This document shows positions 24,841-35,955 of a stretch of DNA of 64,000 nucleotides, one piece after another. Within the stretch, counting starts at the first letter, position 1. Every line of letters begins with the position of its first letter. Under the pieces are notes generated by a model. The model saw only the letters and a program-made list of their open reading frames with translations, ran no database searches and was not told the DNA's origin. The stretch spans positions 1 to 64,000 of the forward strand of contig JAJGST010000022.1 in assembly GCA_020746105.1 (NCBI GenBank). Reading direction: 5' to 3'. Origin of the DNA: Trogon surrucura. Lineage: Eukaryota; Chordata; Aves; Trogoniformes; Trogonidae. The position numbers and the translations under genes were made by a program.

Positions 24841-25204
24841 TGAAAGAGATCCTGAACAAACTCACTGAATTATCAACCAGACAGCAAGAAATAGAAGAAA
24901 CCCTTAAACGAGTCTCATTGTCGCTTTGGAGACAACCAGAAACCATATCTAAGGTCCCGCGAGAGATTCAACCATTATCCCATATAGTATCACTGGTTGA
25001 ACCCTCAGCTCCCCCACTACCATCAGCTCCCTCACTCAAGCCTGACTTTCAAGACGGAACCATAAAGGATATTTTGCAACAGCGATGGAGCAGTGTCATC
25101 AGAGACGCTATAATAGAGGGAGATTGGGAAGAAGCCAGTTCAATTGCGTGTCCCGTTACTATCAATAACGGACAAGGGACCTGGAAACCCCATGATTCTG
25201 CATG
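24841..25204 (+). pseudogene. gag: Provirus B gag p10 / capsid stub
   Basis: Resembles F gag upstream of capsid: a Glu/Lys-rich helix (STRQQEIEETLK), LWRQPETISKVPREIQ, a Pro-rich SAPPLPSAPSLKPDFQ segment, then the start of capsid (IACPVTINNGQGTWKP). It ends in a TGA at 25203 because after the WKPHD block the sequence jumps to the env leader. Only the extreme N-terminus of capsid is left, so it cannot assemble cores by itself. Confidence 0.8.
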
Positions 25205-25508
25205 ATGTGGCTGTGCAGCATCCTGTTACTTCAACAGCAACAGGACCGTGCACTGGGCCTGCCTGTTGAATCCCTTTGTTTTGCCCAGTGACGTGATGGG
25301 ACCCTCAAGTACCGAACACCAACGACGACATGGAGTGGACTGGCAGAAGATGCTTAGGGCTGATGGCAGAGCAATTATGGGAAAATATAACTGTTCTCAG
25401 TGTTACCTGTTGTGCTGATACGTATCCTCTTTGTGTGACTAACAATGAAGCTTATATTGGTTGTGTAATACTGTCTAATCAAAGCCCCATAACAGCAGAG
25501 TGATCTGC
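25205..25508 (+). pseudogene. env: Provirus B env leader and surface-protein remnant
   Basis: The region from CATGATGTGGC onward matches what follows integrase in H, so it is the env 5' region. A small frame near 25330 reads GRRCLGLMAEQLWENITV, with Cys-rich CC and LCVTNNEAYIGC blocks and N-glycosylation sequons (NIT, NQS). Better copies are in E (49689-49980) and H. This is only about 80 codons of a surface glycoprotein, probably an internal or terminal fragment; the rest is deleted. A CR1 insertion cuts it at about 25509. Confidence 0.65.
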
Positions 25509-25958
25509 TTTAGAAAGTCCAGCGCAGAGCCACAAAGATGCTTAAGGGAGTGGAACATCTCCCTTATGAGGGAAGGCTGAAGGAGCTGGGTCTCTTCAGC
25601 TTGGAGAAGAGGAGGCTGAGGGGCGACCTCATTCATGTTTATAAATAAGTCAAGGGGGAATGTCAGGAGGATGGAGCCAGGCTCTTTTCAGCAGCATCCA
25701 TTGAAAGGACAAAGGGCAATGGGTGGAAGATGGAACATAGGAGGTTCCATAAAAATATGAGAAAAAACGTTTTCACTGTGAGGGTAACAGAGCACCGGAA
25801 CAGGCTGCCCAGGGAGGCTGTGGAATCTCCTTCTTTGGAGACATTCAAAACCCACCTGGACGCGTTCCTTTGCACTCTGCTGTAGGTGGTCCTGCTCTGG
25901 CAGGGGGGTTGGACTAGATGATCCCTTAGCTACCTTCCAACCTCTAACATTCTGTGAC
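25509..25958 (+). repeat. CR1 LINE 3' fragment inserted in provirus B
   Basis: About 450 bp of CR1 with well-kept blocks (agaggaggctgaggggcgac, aacaggctgcccagggaggc, ggggttggactagatgatc) and the ATTCTGTG 3' end. The env sequence continues on the far side (ttaaaagcaaggaggggaaa), so the CR1 is younger than the provirus. About 25 bp of env present in C are missing at the join. Confidence 0.9.
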
Positions 25959-26010
25959 TCTTTAGTTAAAAGCAAGGAGGGGAAACCAGCTGCCTTTTGC
26001 TTTGTTAGAA

Positions 26011-26310
26011 GTGTGTGATTAAGGACCAAAATAGGTAGGGAGACTCCCTTTGCATTCTTCCTTCAGCCCTGGCCAAGCTGTGGGAAGAATTCAACGGAGC
26101 AAACAACACCAGATGTTCCCGCATTCAACGTTATGTAAGGTTGTTTATTTAATAGTATAGATGCTGGACCCTCTTGCAGCGACTTCAGAAACCTCACCTA
26201 CGGGTGGACGCACTGCGTAGGACTTCCCAATTGTCGGGAGGGTTCTCCAGAAACCTCGCTGCAACAGGGGCTCCCCAGCCACTGCGGGTCTGGATGATTT
26301 ACGGTGACTG
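26011..26310 (+). other. Provirus B conserved TATA-bearing module between env parts
   Basis: This ~300-bp block (gtgtgattaaggaccaaaat ... TTTATTTAATAGTATA ... cagcgacttcagaaacctca ... gcgggtctggatgatt) occurs at the same place in B, C, E, F and H. No conserved ORF. It has a TATA-like element followed by a GC-richer stretch, as in an LTR U3-R-U5, but I see no AATAAA. Role unknown. Confidence 0.7.
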
Positions 26311-26719
26311 GTGAGGGGAACTGCAGGTACACTCAAACAACTTGCACCTAAAGTGTCAGAAAACACAGACATCGCACTGGATTACTGCTTGGCCTAGTGT
26401 GCTCAACAAGCAGCACTCCCACACTGAGATAAGAGAGGCCTGGGATTGACGCGGAGGCATCTTTCGCATTCCTGCCCAGCAGAGCAGTGAATGCGAGTTT
26501 GGGAACTCAGGCAGAGCAGCAAGTAAAACATAACAAAGCAGTGGGATGAATATTACACATTTTTTAGCAAGGATATGATTTGGTTAAATCTGAAAGCATG
26601 GCTTTCTGTGTTAGAAATGTGTTTAATGGTGTTCGTTGTTGTGGGAAGTGTTTTGTTCTGTTCTCTTTCATTATAGTTAACGATCTCACCTGAAGTGCTG
26701 TCCAAGAGGTCCGAAGAAC

Positions 26720-27010
26720 TGAAAAATACATCTTGTGACTTTGATGGGTGTGACAACTTTGATGGGATGTGTTGTAAGGATCTTGAAAATCATTCGAAAT
26801 CCATCCATAAGAAAATTCAAAAATTGCAAGAGCATTCAAAACAGATCACTTAAGATTGAATTGGAGTGGTTTGACAGGATGGATTAAGAGTTCAGTTAAG
26901 ACATCTTTGTTTATTGGAGTTTTAATTGTTATAGGCTTAGTTATGTTTGGTTGTTTGATAAGTATAATCAAGAAAATGATAAGCAAGCTAGCGGAGGAAG
27001 CTGGGTTGTC
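26720..27010 (+). pseudogene. env: Provirus B env transmembrane subunit remnant
   Basis: One frame carries CDNFDGMCC, a C-X6-CC motif, then ENHSKSIHKKIQKLQEH, the heptad-like stretch that follows it in gamma-type transmembrane proteins. A stop and frame change follow, and the membrane anchor appears in another frame (hydrophobic VLIVIGLVMFGCL), with a Lys-rich tail. The fusion peptide and N-terminal heptad region are not present. Not functional. Confidence 0.75.
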
Positions 27011-27012
27011 CA

Positions 27013-27030
27013 AAAAGAAAAAGGGGGATA
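27013..27030 (+). other. Provirus B polypurine tract
   Basis: AAAAGAAAAAGGGGGATA directly precedes the 3' LTR. This is the plus-strand primer site; its purine run is conserved in C, E and F. Confidence 0.88.
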
Positions 27031-27405
27031 TGTAGAGGAATTTCTTGTGGAGCAGAGGCGTGGTATCCCTTTAAAGGTTTGGACAACCCAGCTTAGGCCT
27101 AAACAAAGGCTCTGTCCTTGGAGCTGCCTTGGGGCACGGAGAGGAGAGGTTTTATCTGTTTTGTGAAGAGCCTTGCCGGGGGGAGAAGGGGGGGTGAGAG
27201 CCACCTGCATAGTTGAATGGCACTACCCAATAAAACGCTGGTGCGTGTAAACCTGTAACTGACCAACTCTGTTAAGGGGCAGGCACGGGGACACTGCTTA
27301 ACTCTATATATTGAGCTGTCTGGAGCAATAAAGGGAGGACGACTTGTAGCCATATTGGTGGGATGGTCGTTAACTTGGCCGGCTCTCCGAAGGGACCCTT
27401 CTAGA
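27031..27405 (+). repeat. Provirus B 3' LTR
   Basis: 375 bp, TGTAGAGG...TTCTAGA, with TATATA and AATAAA near the end, followed at once by the target duplication CATGAT. Confidence 0.95.
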
Positions 27406-27411
27406 CATGAT

Positions 27412-29168
27412 TTTGTGAAATTGTTGTTTATACCATTTAGGCCATCTTTTTACATCTTCCCTCTCTATCCCCTCAGATAGTCCTACCTCTTTCCACATGA
27501 ACAGAAGTATCAGTTTCCCACCTTCAAATAGCCATTGCTCATTTCTAACGTTTTCAGATATAAGCTTTTTTTAGTCTTTTTTTTTTTTTTTTTAAGTTTA
27601 TCCTTACATTTGCTGAGCTGCTGTTTCATTTCCCCCCTTCAACCTCTCTTTGATTGACTTTGCTGCGGTGGCTACCCAAATTTGACAAACAGGTACCCTG
27701 AAGTGGTTTTAGGCTGTATGATGCTGTATTATATTTCTTTTTACTCTCTTGTTTCAACTGTCTTCCAAAAGAAATTCTTTGAACAGAACTTGTATTTTAA
27801 CTGGATTTTTTAGTATGTATTACAAGTGGTCTTTAACATATGGCTAGATATCCTCAGATTTGTAGTCCTATGAATAAGAAAAGTGCAATAACAAAGCAAC
27901 TCCCAAATAATATAAGGAACATACACTCAAATGATTCAAACATAACTACTAATCATTAAGGTGATTTTCAGTATTTGTGTAAGTTGTGAACTACAGCACT
28001 CATTCCTTGAAAAAGTGATATCACATGTATCTTTGAAGAAAGAGTTAAAGCAACGTTATTATAATATGACCAAAGAGATGGCTAGTAACTACTTTCTTTT
28101 CTACCTATAGAAAAAAAAAAAAGCATAAATTGGCACTTCATCACATATTTGTCTTTACTCCATCCTTCTTCTGACATTTGCACTTGTTTTCTTTTCCCTT
28201 CCTAGTTCCTGTTCTTAAAATCTTAAAATTATTTGCATTCCCCTCTCCATAGGTGAAAGCCTGATAGCAATTCGATTGCAATGTTGAGATTTGGGAGAAG
28301 ATGGGCAAAAAAAGTGTTATACCCTAAAAAGCTTTAAATGTTATGGTCGGGATCATTTGTATCATTTTGTTGTCATGGTGACTCTTATCCTTTCTGTCAC
28401 ATTGTTTCGCCAATTTCTAAATTATTGGCTTTAATCAATCACACCATGCAGCCCTACAATCAATCCAAAGGTACAATAGGAAAAAAAACGTAGTTCTTAA
28501 TCATTATTAGCTCTTTGTTTAAAAGAACTCTGGTTTAACTTTTGATCTACATACTTCAGACAGCATAAAATCTATTTTGTTTTTTTTTTGAGTTGAAGCC
28601 TAATTGGTGCTTTTTCTGGCAATTAGGTAAATGGAATGACAGCATTACTGCATAAGTTATAATGTTGCTGGCAAAGAGTAAAATCACCTGGTTTAGGATG
28701 ATGCACTGGACAGAGATCATTAATACTCAAATAACACTTTGAGAAATCCTGATGTGCTTACGTGAACTTCCATACTGACTGTGCAGACTTGGGAGCAAGA
28801 TGAGGCCACTGGTGCTGTCTGTGTTCATCTGGGTCCTCCGAGTATCTATGACCCGAGCGGCTGACTGCATCTGTACATACATACACACACATGCACATGG
28901 TGTGTGCATATGCCTCCTGAAATAAATCCTCAGCCTCACTACTGGAGGGATCTGGGAATGTTGACTCTGGCATGATACATTTTCCTCTAACAGTTTATAT
29001 TGGGTTTTAATTTTAAACATAAATGTATAGAAACACAAATAAGTTCAAATCATACATATAGTACAACCCACTTTTAGTCTCTTAAGTCAAATATCTTTAG
29101 TTTAGAAAAGTAAAAATTTTTAAAAAGTCCTTTTCATTGTTGCTGTGTCTCCTACCTGAGCTGCTAAG
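27412..29168. other. Noncoding DNA between proviruses B and C
   Basis: AT-rich, with a T-run at about 27577-27594 and a short ACATACACAC-type stretch at about 28877-28895. Nothing else recognised. Confidence 0.55.
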
Positions 29169-29174
29169 GAACTG

Positions 29175-29575
29175 TGTAGAGGAATTTCTTGTGGAGCAGA
29201 GGCGCGGTATCACTTTAAAGATGTGGACAACCCAGCTTAGGCCTAAACAAAGGCTCTGTCCTGGAGCTGCCTTGGAACACAGGGAGGAGGAGGTTTTATC
29301 TGTTTTGTGAGAGCTTTGCGAGATGCTTGGCTGGAGGTGCTGGCCCCCGGGGGGAGGAGGGGGGCGAGAGCCACCTGCATAGCTGAATGGCACTACCCAA
29401 TAAAACGCTGGCACATGCAAACCTGTAACTGGCCAACTCTGTTAAGGGGCAGGCGCAGGGACACTGCTGAACTGTATATATTGAGCTGTCCGGAGCAATA
29501 AAGGGAGGACGACCTGTAGCCATATTGGTGTGATGGTCGTTACCTTGGTCGGTTCTCCGAAGGGACCTTTCGAGA
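29175..29575 (+). repeat. Provirus C 5' LTR
   Basis: 401 bp. Contains an extra block (tgcgagatgcttggctggag) absent from the LTRs of B, E and F. The last bases read CGAGA instead of CTAGA. Confidence 0.93.
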
Positions 29576-29577
29576 TC

Positions 29578-29595
29578 TGGCGCCCGAACAGGGAC
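29578..29595 (+). other. Primer binding site, perfect tRNA-Lys3 match
   Basis: TGGCGCCCGAACAGGGAC, identical to the site used by MMTV and HIV-1, two bases after the LTR. Confidence 0.95.
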
Positions 29596-29756
29596 CCTCT
29601 ATGGACGCTTAAATGCGGATTGCTTAAATGTGGGAAGACTCCGAAGCATCGGACGTGAGCCGATTTGGGAGCCGGAGAGCTGGAGGCAGGAGAGTTCAGA
29701 GTGTGACCAAAAGGGCACCAGAGACCAGAGTTTGAGCAGTCGATCAAGCCCCTGCC

Positions 29757-29765
29757 AAGGTAAGA
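29757..29765 (+). promoter_or_regulatory. Leader splice donor (AAG|GTAAGA)
   Basis: A near-consensus 5' splice site between the primer site and the gag ATG, where retroviruses place the donor for spliced env mRNA. In B the GT is GC; in E it is intact (minus strand 51209-51217). Confidence 0.65.
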
Positions 29766-29770
29766 CCGCG

Positions 29771-30019
29771 ATGGAAACGGACACGGCAACTCGCCTCCTT
29801 AGTATACTCTCTAAGAGAGGAGAAAAAGTAAAGGAGCGAGATGTATTAGCCCCATGGGCTCGGAAACGGGAGAAAATGAACGACCTGCCATTAATCTTTA
29901 GTTCCACAGAATGGCGTGAAGTAGAAGACCTTTTGTGGGACTGTACTCTAGAGGGAGGAAAAGAAGGAAAAGAAGCGAAAGAACTAGGAACAGTTTGGAA
30001 ACCGCAATACACACTCTAG
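29771..30019 (+). pseudogene. gag: Provirus C gag matrix-like fragment, frameshifted
   Basis: Starts METDTATRLLSILSKRG at the ATG at 29771, like B's. An indel near 30000 (after the GTVWK block) shifts the frame. The remaining part, EALGGRAGKEKGK and a Lys run coded by poly-A, continues in another frame to about 30207. It shares the FSSTEWREV block. No Gly2. Confidence 0.75.
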
Positions 30020-30207
30020 AAATCATGCAAGCAGAAAAAGTTTCTGTGGCAGCGATCGAAGCATTGGGGGGGAGGGCAGGAAAGGAAAAAGGCAAAGGAA
30101 GAAACCCCCTGCTTGTCCCGACTGGGTGGAAGGAAAAAAAAAAAAAAAAAAAGAAAAAGGAGAAACTGCACTGCGTTGCAGAATTAAGACTGTCGTCCTT
30201 GAGCTGA

Positions 30208-30515
30208 GCTCTTTTCTAAACAAGTACATAACTCTTGCTTGCTAATTATGAAAAGAGACCCTGACCAGCCAGGTACAGCTCATGTTGAGAGCTTGTCCGT
30301 GAGAATGAACAGATAAGACGCTTCTTGTACACCAGATCTGCATGGGAGTGAATGGGAGAGTATGATCAAAACAGACCTGGGAAATTCTGCTCTCCCTGTG
30401 TGATAACAGAGTGACTGAAGAAATATTGAGCTAATAAGAAAAAAAAAAAAAAGACAAAAAAAAAAAGACAAAAAAAAGGAAAAAAAAAAAAAAGGGGAGG
30501 GGAAGAAAAGAAGGA
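30208..30515 (+). other. Provirus C A-rich gag spacer
   Basis: Same block order as in B, ending in an unusually A-rich tract (about 30438-30494, A-runs broken by G and C). Noncoding here. Confidence 0.7.
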
Positions 30516-30790
30516 AGATCAGGATGAACCCCTGAAAGAGATCCTGAACAAACTCGCTGAATTATCAACTAGACAGCAAGAAATAGAAGAAACCCTTAAA
30601 CCAGTTCAGCTCCCCCACTATCATCAGCTCCCTCACTCAAGCCTGATTTTCAAGCTGGAACCAAAAAGGATCCTTTGCAACAGCGATGGAGCGGTGTCAT
30701 CAGAGACGCTCTAATAGAGGGAGATTGGAAAGCAGCCAGTTCGATTGCGTGTCCTGTTAATACAAGGGACCTGGGAACTACATGATCCTG
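30516..30790 (+). pseudogene. gag: Provirus C gag p10 / capsid stub, deleted
   Basis: Matches B 24841-25204 but lacks about 80 bp between the ETLKPV block and the Pro/Ser-rich segment, and about 15 bp near the capsid start. It then meets the same gag-to-env junction (catgatcctgcatgatgtgg). Confidence 0.75.
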
Positions 30791-31189
30791 CATGATGTGG
30801 CTGTGCAGCATCCTGTTACTTCAACAGCATAGCAGCAACACGACTGTGCACTGGGCCTGCCTGTTGAACCTCTCTGTTTCGCCCAGTGACGTGATGGGAC
30901 CCTGAAGTACCGATTACCAACGACGACATGGAGTGGATTGGCAGAAGATGCTTACGGCTGATGGCAGAGCAATTATGGGGAAATGTAACTGTTTTCAGTG
31001 TTACCTGTTGTGCTGATATGTATCCTCTTTGTGTGACTAATAATGAAGCTTATATTGGTTGTGTAGGACTGTCTAATTAAAGCCATATAACAGGTGTTAA
31101 GGTTTATGGTATTAACCAGCAGAGTGAGCTTTCTTTAGCTAAGAACAAGGGGGGGAAAGCAGCTGCCTTTTGCTTTGTTAGAAGTGTGT
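30791..31189 (+). pseudogene. env: Provirus C env leader and surface-protein remnant
   Basis: Homologous to B 25205-25508 plus the part B lost to its CR1. It includes the MEWIGRRCLRLMAEQLW start, the Cys-rich and sequon-bearing blocks, and the AAFCFVRSV end before a TGA. Stops are present (for example TAA after the LSN block). A fragment of about 85 codons, not a complete surface protein. Confidence 0.65.
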
Positions 31190-31490
31190 GATTAAGGACC
31201 AAAATAGGTAGGGAGACTCCCTTTGCATTCTTCCTTCAGCCCTGGCCAAGCTGTGAGAAGAATTCAGCGGAGAAAATAACACCAGGTGTTCCCGCATTCA
31301 ATGTTATGTAAGGTTGTTTATTTAATAGTATAAATGCTGGACCCTCTTGCAGCGACTTCAGAAACCTCACCTACGGGTGGACACACTGCGTAGGACTTCC
31401 CAATTGTCGGGAGGGCTCTCCAGAAACCTCGCTGCAACAGAGGCTCCCCAGCCACTGCGGGTCTGGATGATTTAGGGTGATGGGTGTGAG
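31190..31490 (+). other. Provirus C copy of the TATA-bearing module
   Basis: Same block as B 26011-26310, with TTTATTTAATAGTATAAATG intact. The right end joins straight to the membrane-anchor region. Confidence 0.7.
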
Positions 31491-31638
31491 AACTTTGACA
31501 GGATGAATTAAGATTTTAGTTAAGGCATTTTTGGTTATTGCAGTTTTAATTGTTATAGGCTTAGTTATGTTTAGTTGTTTGATAAGTATAATCAAGAAAA
31601 TTATAAGCAAGCTAGCGGACAAAGTCTGGGTTGTCCAA
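31491..31638 (+). pseudogene. env: Provirus C env membrane-anchor remnant
   Basis: After a deletion that removes C-X6-CC and the heptad region, a frame keeps the hydrophobic segment (VIAVLIVIGLVMFSCL) and Lys-rich tail of the transmembrane protein. The same deletion junction occurs in F. Confidence 0.7.
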
Positions 31639-31656
31639 AAAGAAAGAGGGGGGATA

Positions 31657-32055
31657 TGTAGAGGAATTTCTTGTGGAGCAGGGCTGCGGTATCCCTTTAA
31701 AGGTGTGGACAACCAGCTTAGGCCTAAACAAAGGCTCTGTCCTTGAAGCTGCCTTGGAACATGGGGAAGAGGAGGTTTTATCTGTTTTGCGAGCTTTGCG
31801 AAATGCTTGGCTGGAGGTGCTGGCCCCGGGGGAAGAAGGGGGGGCGAGAGCCGCCTGCATAGCTGAATGGCACTACCCAACAAAACGCCGGCGCGTGTAA
31901 ACCTGTATCTGACCAACTCTGTTAAGGGGCAGGCGTGTGGACACTGCTTAACTGTATATATTGAGCTGTCCGGAGCAATAAAGGGAGGACGACTTGTAGC
32001 CATATTGGTGTGATGGTCGTTAGGTCCCTTCGGAGAGCCGGCCAAGTTTTCTAGA
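31657..32055 (+). repeat. Provirus C 3' LTR with a 26-bp micro-inversion
   Basis: 399 bp, preceded by the polypurine tract (about 31639-31656). Near the end, 32023-32048 is the exact reverse complement of the segment at this place in other LTRs; the flanking GGTCGTT and TTCTAGA remain in normal orientation. The 5' LTR of the same provirus is normal. Confidence 0.92.
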
Positions 32056-32061
32056 GAACTG

Positions 32062-35000
32062 TTACAGAGTTAACAATATATCAAATTCATATCTCAATTT
32101 ACAAACATTACCTGTTACTCTTGTATAAGAGAAGTGAAACTAGGGAACTGTATGAGCACACACTGCACGCAGCAGATTTATTAGTGACGGAAAGGGTTCC
32201 CCAACCACACGGAACCGTGACCCACTCAAGGAGAAACTCGGGTGTACCATGCTGCTGTGATTTTTCTTGGCTGGCTGGCATGTCTACTCCAATACTCAAC
32301 ACAGAAAGACATTTAAGTCTGCTCTATGGAAAATCCTGTCAGGCAGGGCCTCATTCACCTGAAAGCCACCAAAATCACAAGGAAAAAAAAAAAAAAAAAA
32401 ATCTGTTTGGGCAGTACTGTAATTAGCATCCTGTTCAACAAAAGGAAAAAACAGTTTGATTGTGTTGGTTTGGTTTTTGCACTCTTAATTCTAAATCTAT
32501 AACCTTCCTTACAAAAGCAAGATTTCTGGCTTTCCTTGGTTTAGGCATTCTGGCAATATTATTCAGATTAGGACAGAAAGATTAAGCAATTTACGTCTAA
32601 TCCACCAGTTCCCACTAAAATTGCACTTTGTTACCTGTGAAAATTAACAATAGCACAGGGAATTTTTCCCTGGAACTGATGTTAGGCTTAAAATAAAGGC
32701 TGGTTTGCTCCGAGTTCTTTCAAAACAACAAAACTTTAAAGAGAATTTAAGTGTTGAGGACAAACTAGAACCCTAAAAGAGTTGGTGGCAGTTTGTTATT
32801 AACAGCATTATGTTCTAGGATTATACGATTAAAAGAGCCACCGTCACAAACACCTCCTGCTGCACACGTAGACTTTAACAGCAGCTGTTTCCTACAATGT
32901 CTTTGGGAAAAAACTCATTTTACAACTAACAAAGGGAGGATCTTTTAAAACATGGCTGTATTACTGTAAAATTGTGCTGGTATCAGATAGTGATGACAAT
33001 ATAATTTTAAAGGTATGCTACCACAGGAATTCTTTCTGTCACTGTGTACCACTCAGTTTATGTCTGGTATCCTAAAGTTCAACAAAATAAAGGCTTGCAA
33101 ACAGGGTTAAATACCTGCAGGATATAACTTCATTGCATTAGCTCCGATTATAAACATAAAGGTAACTGACGCATTGTAATAGAATCTTCTCATGACCCAG
33201 GCTAAGACTGTAAGATGTAAAGCTTCATACTGTGCTCACCATGTTCAGTAAAAAGCAGAAAAAGTAGTGTTGCATTTTCACTGTCATCAGCAGAACTGCC
33301 ATCCTTTCTCACAGGGTTTTCTAATCCATTCTGGCACCTGAGGCATGTGAACAGTTGGTGGGAAGAAGTGAAACTGTGATGAAGTGAGTCTCATTTCAGA
33401 TTTACAGTCCAATCACTCACAAAATCTGCCAATTCATTTTATGGCATGTACTGTGAAAATTCGCTATTTAATACGAGCCTTAAAAAAAAAATAAAAATCT
33501 ATTGGTGCAGCACAGCAGCTTGACTTGGAATTAGAAAGAGTAACACAGTATGTCATGTCTGTAAGCTGGTGGTGAGGCAGCCCAGCAGATACTTAAAACA
33601 TGCTTTATATGCTTCAATCAAGCATAACGTTAGTTCAGCCAAACTATTCTATGTCAATATTTTCTGTTTTATGTGATTACTATCTATGTATAGATCTATG
33701 TACACATGTATGTGTTAGCTGCTAAAATAGAATACAGCAATAAATGACCAGCCTTAGGTGAGACATGGTTTCTACTTCAAATATTTTCCACTCGAACCAC
33801 TAGAAATTGCAAAACTTGTCAGATAGCAAAGTTCAGAAGACATACATTAACTAAAAAAAAAAAAAACCCCATCAGTTCTCAGCTAATGGAAATCACAACC
33901 ACTCAAAACAGGTTAAACTTGCAAAACCTTTTTTAATTTAAACTCTATGTCTTAAGGAAAAAATACACTACAGGGACTGTGGACCCTATAATCATTAGTG
34001 CCGTGCGATACCGATGCTAACCCTTCCCCAGTCTGGCTTCGCTATCTTGCACTGATTTCTCTATCATAAAAGACCTGTCACACACTAAGACAATGGAGGG
34101 AAAAAAAAACAACTTAGACCAAAAGAAAAATATCGGGCTGTCTCAAGATATGTTTTCTATTTGTATCCAGCCCTGTCGACTCATACTGCAGAATCAAAAC
34201 TGCAGGATGTCTGTACCTCTGAAAAACGCAATAAAGCACGAAGGAGCTGGGCCATTTGTCTTAGCTACACAGATCAGGGAGAGCAGCGGGTTTGGGCCAT
34301 CGCCACATCCACACCTTGATTTGCTGCTCATGCCCACAAAGTGTAACCTCAGCTGGGCTGCTGCACACCTGCCTCATCTCTGTTTCAGAGAACTGCAAAG
34401 CTTCACTATTGCTCTGCAGTTGGCAAAGTGTCAAATACTATCAGTTATGTAAGGAGGTGAGTGGACTAATGACAGCATTTACAGCTGATGACTATGTTTT
34501 AAAGTTGCACTCTATTTTTTTAATTATAGTTTTATGTTACAAACTTAGATACAATTTAAAACTTTGCAATTATTAACCCTACCAACAAAGTTAAACCATG
34601 CAAAACAAACGTGCTTGCAAGCTTCCTATGTCTTTTCTCCCCCCGTTCCCCCCTTTACATCTAATGCATTCTTTTTAATTCCTTTTTATGGTAGCAGATT
34701 GATATAATAAATCAGAGTTTGTAAGAGCCATTAAGAGAAAGTTTGCTAGGAGCAATCCTATTAAGTTCCAGCACATCAAGTGATGTGCCATAATGTTTTC
34801 ACATCAACTTTTTTTAACTTTTACATTGTAGCATTCATAAATGTCTCAGATTCCCAAAGATTAGAAGTATTTTATTGAAATTACGAGCAACTTCCTAATT
34901 GAGAATAGAATGGCAGAAGCAATGTGTAAAAAAAAAAAAAAAATAATCAAGTAAACGCTAGCAATATTGTAAAAAAGCATGAGTGTCAAATGATTAGTAA

Positions 35001-35692
35001 AATTTGAATGGGAAATTTATCTTTTCTCAACCATCTTTTCTAAAATTTCCACCACTCCCTAATTTTCATCATATTACACACTAGCCTCCAATCTATTAGT
35101 AATTCTCTTTCAATATGTTTCAGGATACATATTCTTCTGGTTTATTTCTGCATGGCAAGTATCCAACACTTGCAATTCTCAATAAATAAAGCCACAGAGT
35201 GAACTTCCAGTGCATGTTGCTTTTCCACGAAGCCCCATTCTTCATTTTACTTCTATACCACATTTGAAACATTCTGACCCTCGCAGGCCTGTCTTTCTCT
35301 TTTCATCCTAATCAGGATCTGAGCAGCATGTCATGGGTCTGCCCAACAGTACAAGAACGTGGCGGTCCCACCATGTGAAAAGATGAGAGCAATAGAGGTA
35401 ATGAGTAAATCTCACATTACTCTACATTATTAAAACAGCCATTTTACTAAGCCAGTTGTTCTGAGACCGTTCTTACCGAGATGCAGGAAGAGCCCTGCAC
35501 CGCCTCTCTCCCCCTGCACCCGCAGAACAGGTCCCAATGGGCTATGGATTAACACGTCCCTCCAGCCCTTCAGGGATTTTACACACACAGCAATGCCCTG
35601 CTCTGCAGAATTGACACAAGTGTTTCTACTTCAACACCTTCTCATTGTGTTTATATTTAATTGACCAGTGAAGTAATTACTTCCTCCAGAAA
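32062..35692. other. Noncoding DNA, no gene seen
   Basis: AT-rich, with A-runs at about 32382-32400, 33852-33865 and 34927-34942. No recognisable gene or mobile element. Confidence 0.55.
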
Positions 35693-35955
35693 GAAATGAT
35701 AGGACAAGGGGTAATGGGCTGAAAATGGAACATAAGAGGTTCTGCTTAAACTCGAGAAGAAACTTCTTCTCAGGGAGGGTGACGGAACACTGGCATGGGC
35801 TGCCCACAGAGGTTGTGGAGTCTCCTTCTCCGGAGACATTCAAGACCTGCCTGGACACGTTCCTATGTAGCATTATCTAGGCGTTCCTGCTCTGGCAGGG
35901 GGATTGGACGTGATGATCTTTTGGGGTCCCTTCCAATCCCTAACATCCTGTGAAA
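35693..35955 (+). repeat. CR1 LINE 3' fragment
   Basis: Blocks such as 'gggagggtgacggaacactg', 'ttgtggagtctccttctccg' and 'ggattggacgtgatgatctt' ending in CCTAACATCCTGTG are CR1 3' region. 5'-truncated. Confidence 0.92.

Larger units (their letters stand above)
23554..27405 (+). mobile_element. Provirus B, pol-less member of the TGTAGAGG LTR family
   Basis: A complete insertion bounded by the 6-bp repeat CATGAT (23548-23553 and 27406-27411). Order: 5' LTR, tRNA-Lys primer site, gag matrix, A-rich spacer, gag p10/capsid stub, env surface remnant (split by a CR1), a conserved TATA-bearing module, env transmembrane remnant, polypurine tract, 3' LTR. Protease, RT and integrase are absent. It could only have moved with enzymes supplied in trans. 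The same gag-to-env junction occurs in C and E. Confidence 0.93.
29175..32055 (+). mobile_element. Provirus C, pol-less member of the TGTAGAGG LTR family (short 3' form)
   Basis: Bounded by the 6-bp repeat GAACTG (29169-29174 and 32056-32061). Same order as B but shorter: the p10 region has a further ~80-bp deletion, and the region between the TATA-bearing module and the membrane anchor is deleted (join near 31490). It has a perfect tRNA-Lys3 primer site and a consensus splice donor. No pro or pol. LTRs are about 400 bp, longer than in B. Confidence 0.93.
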
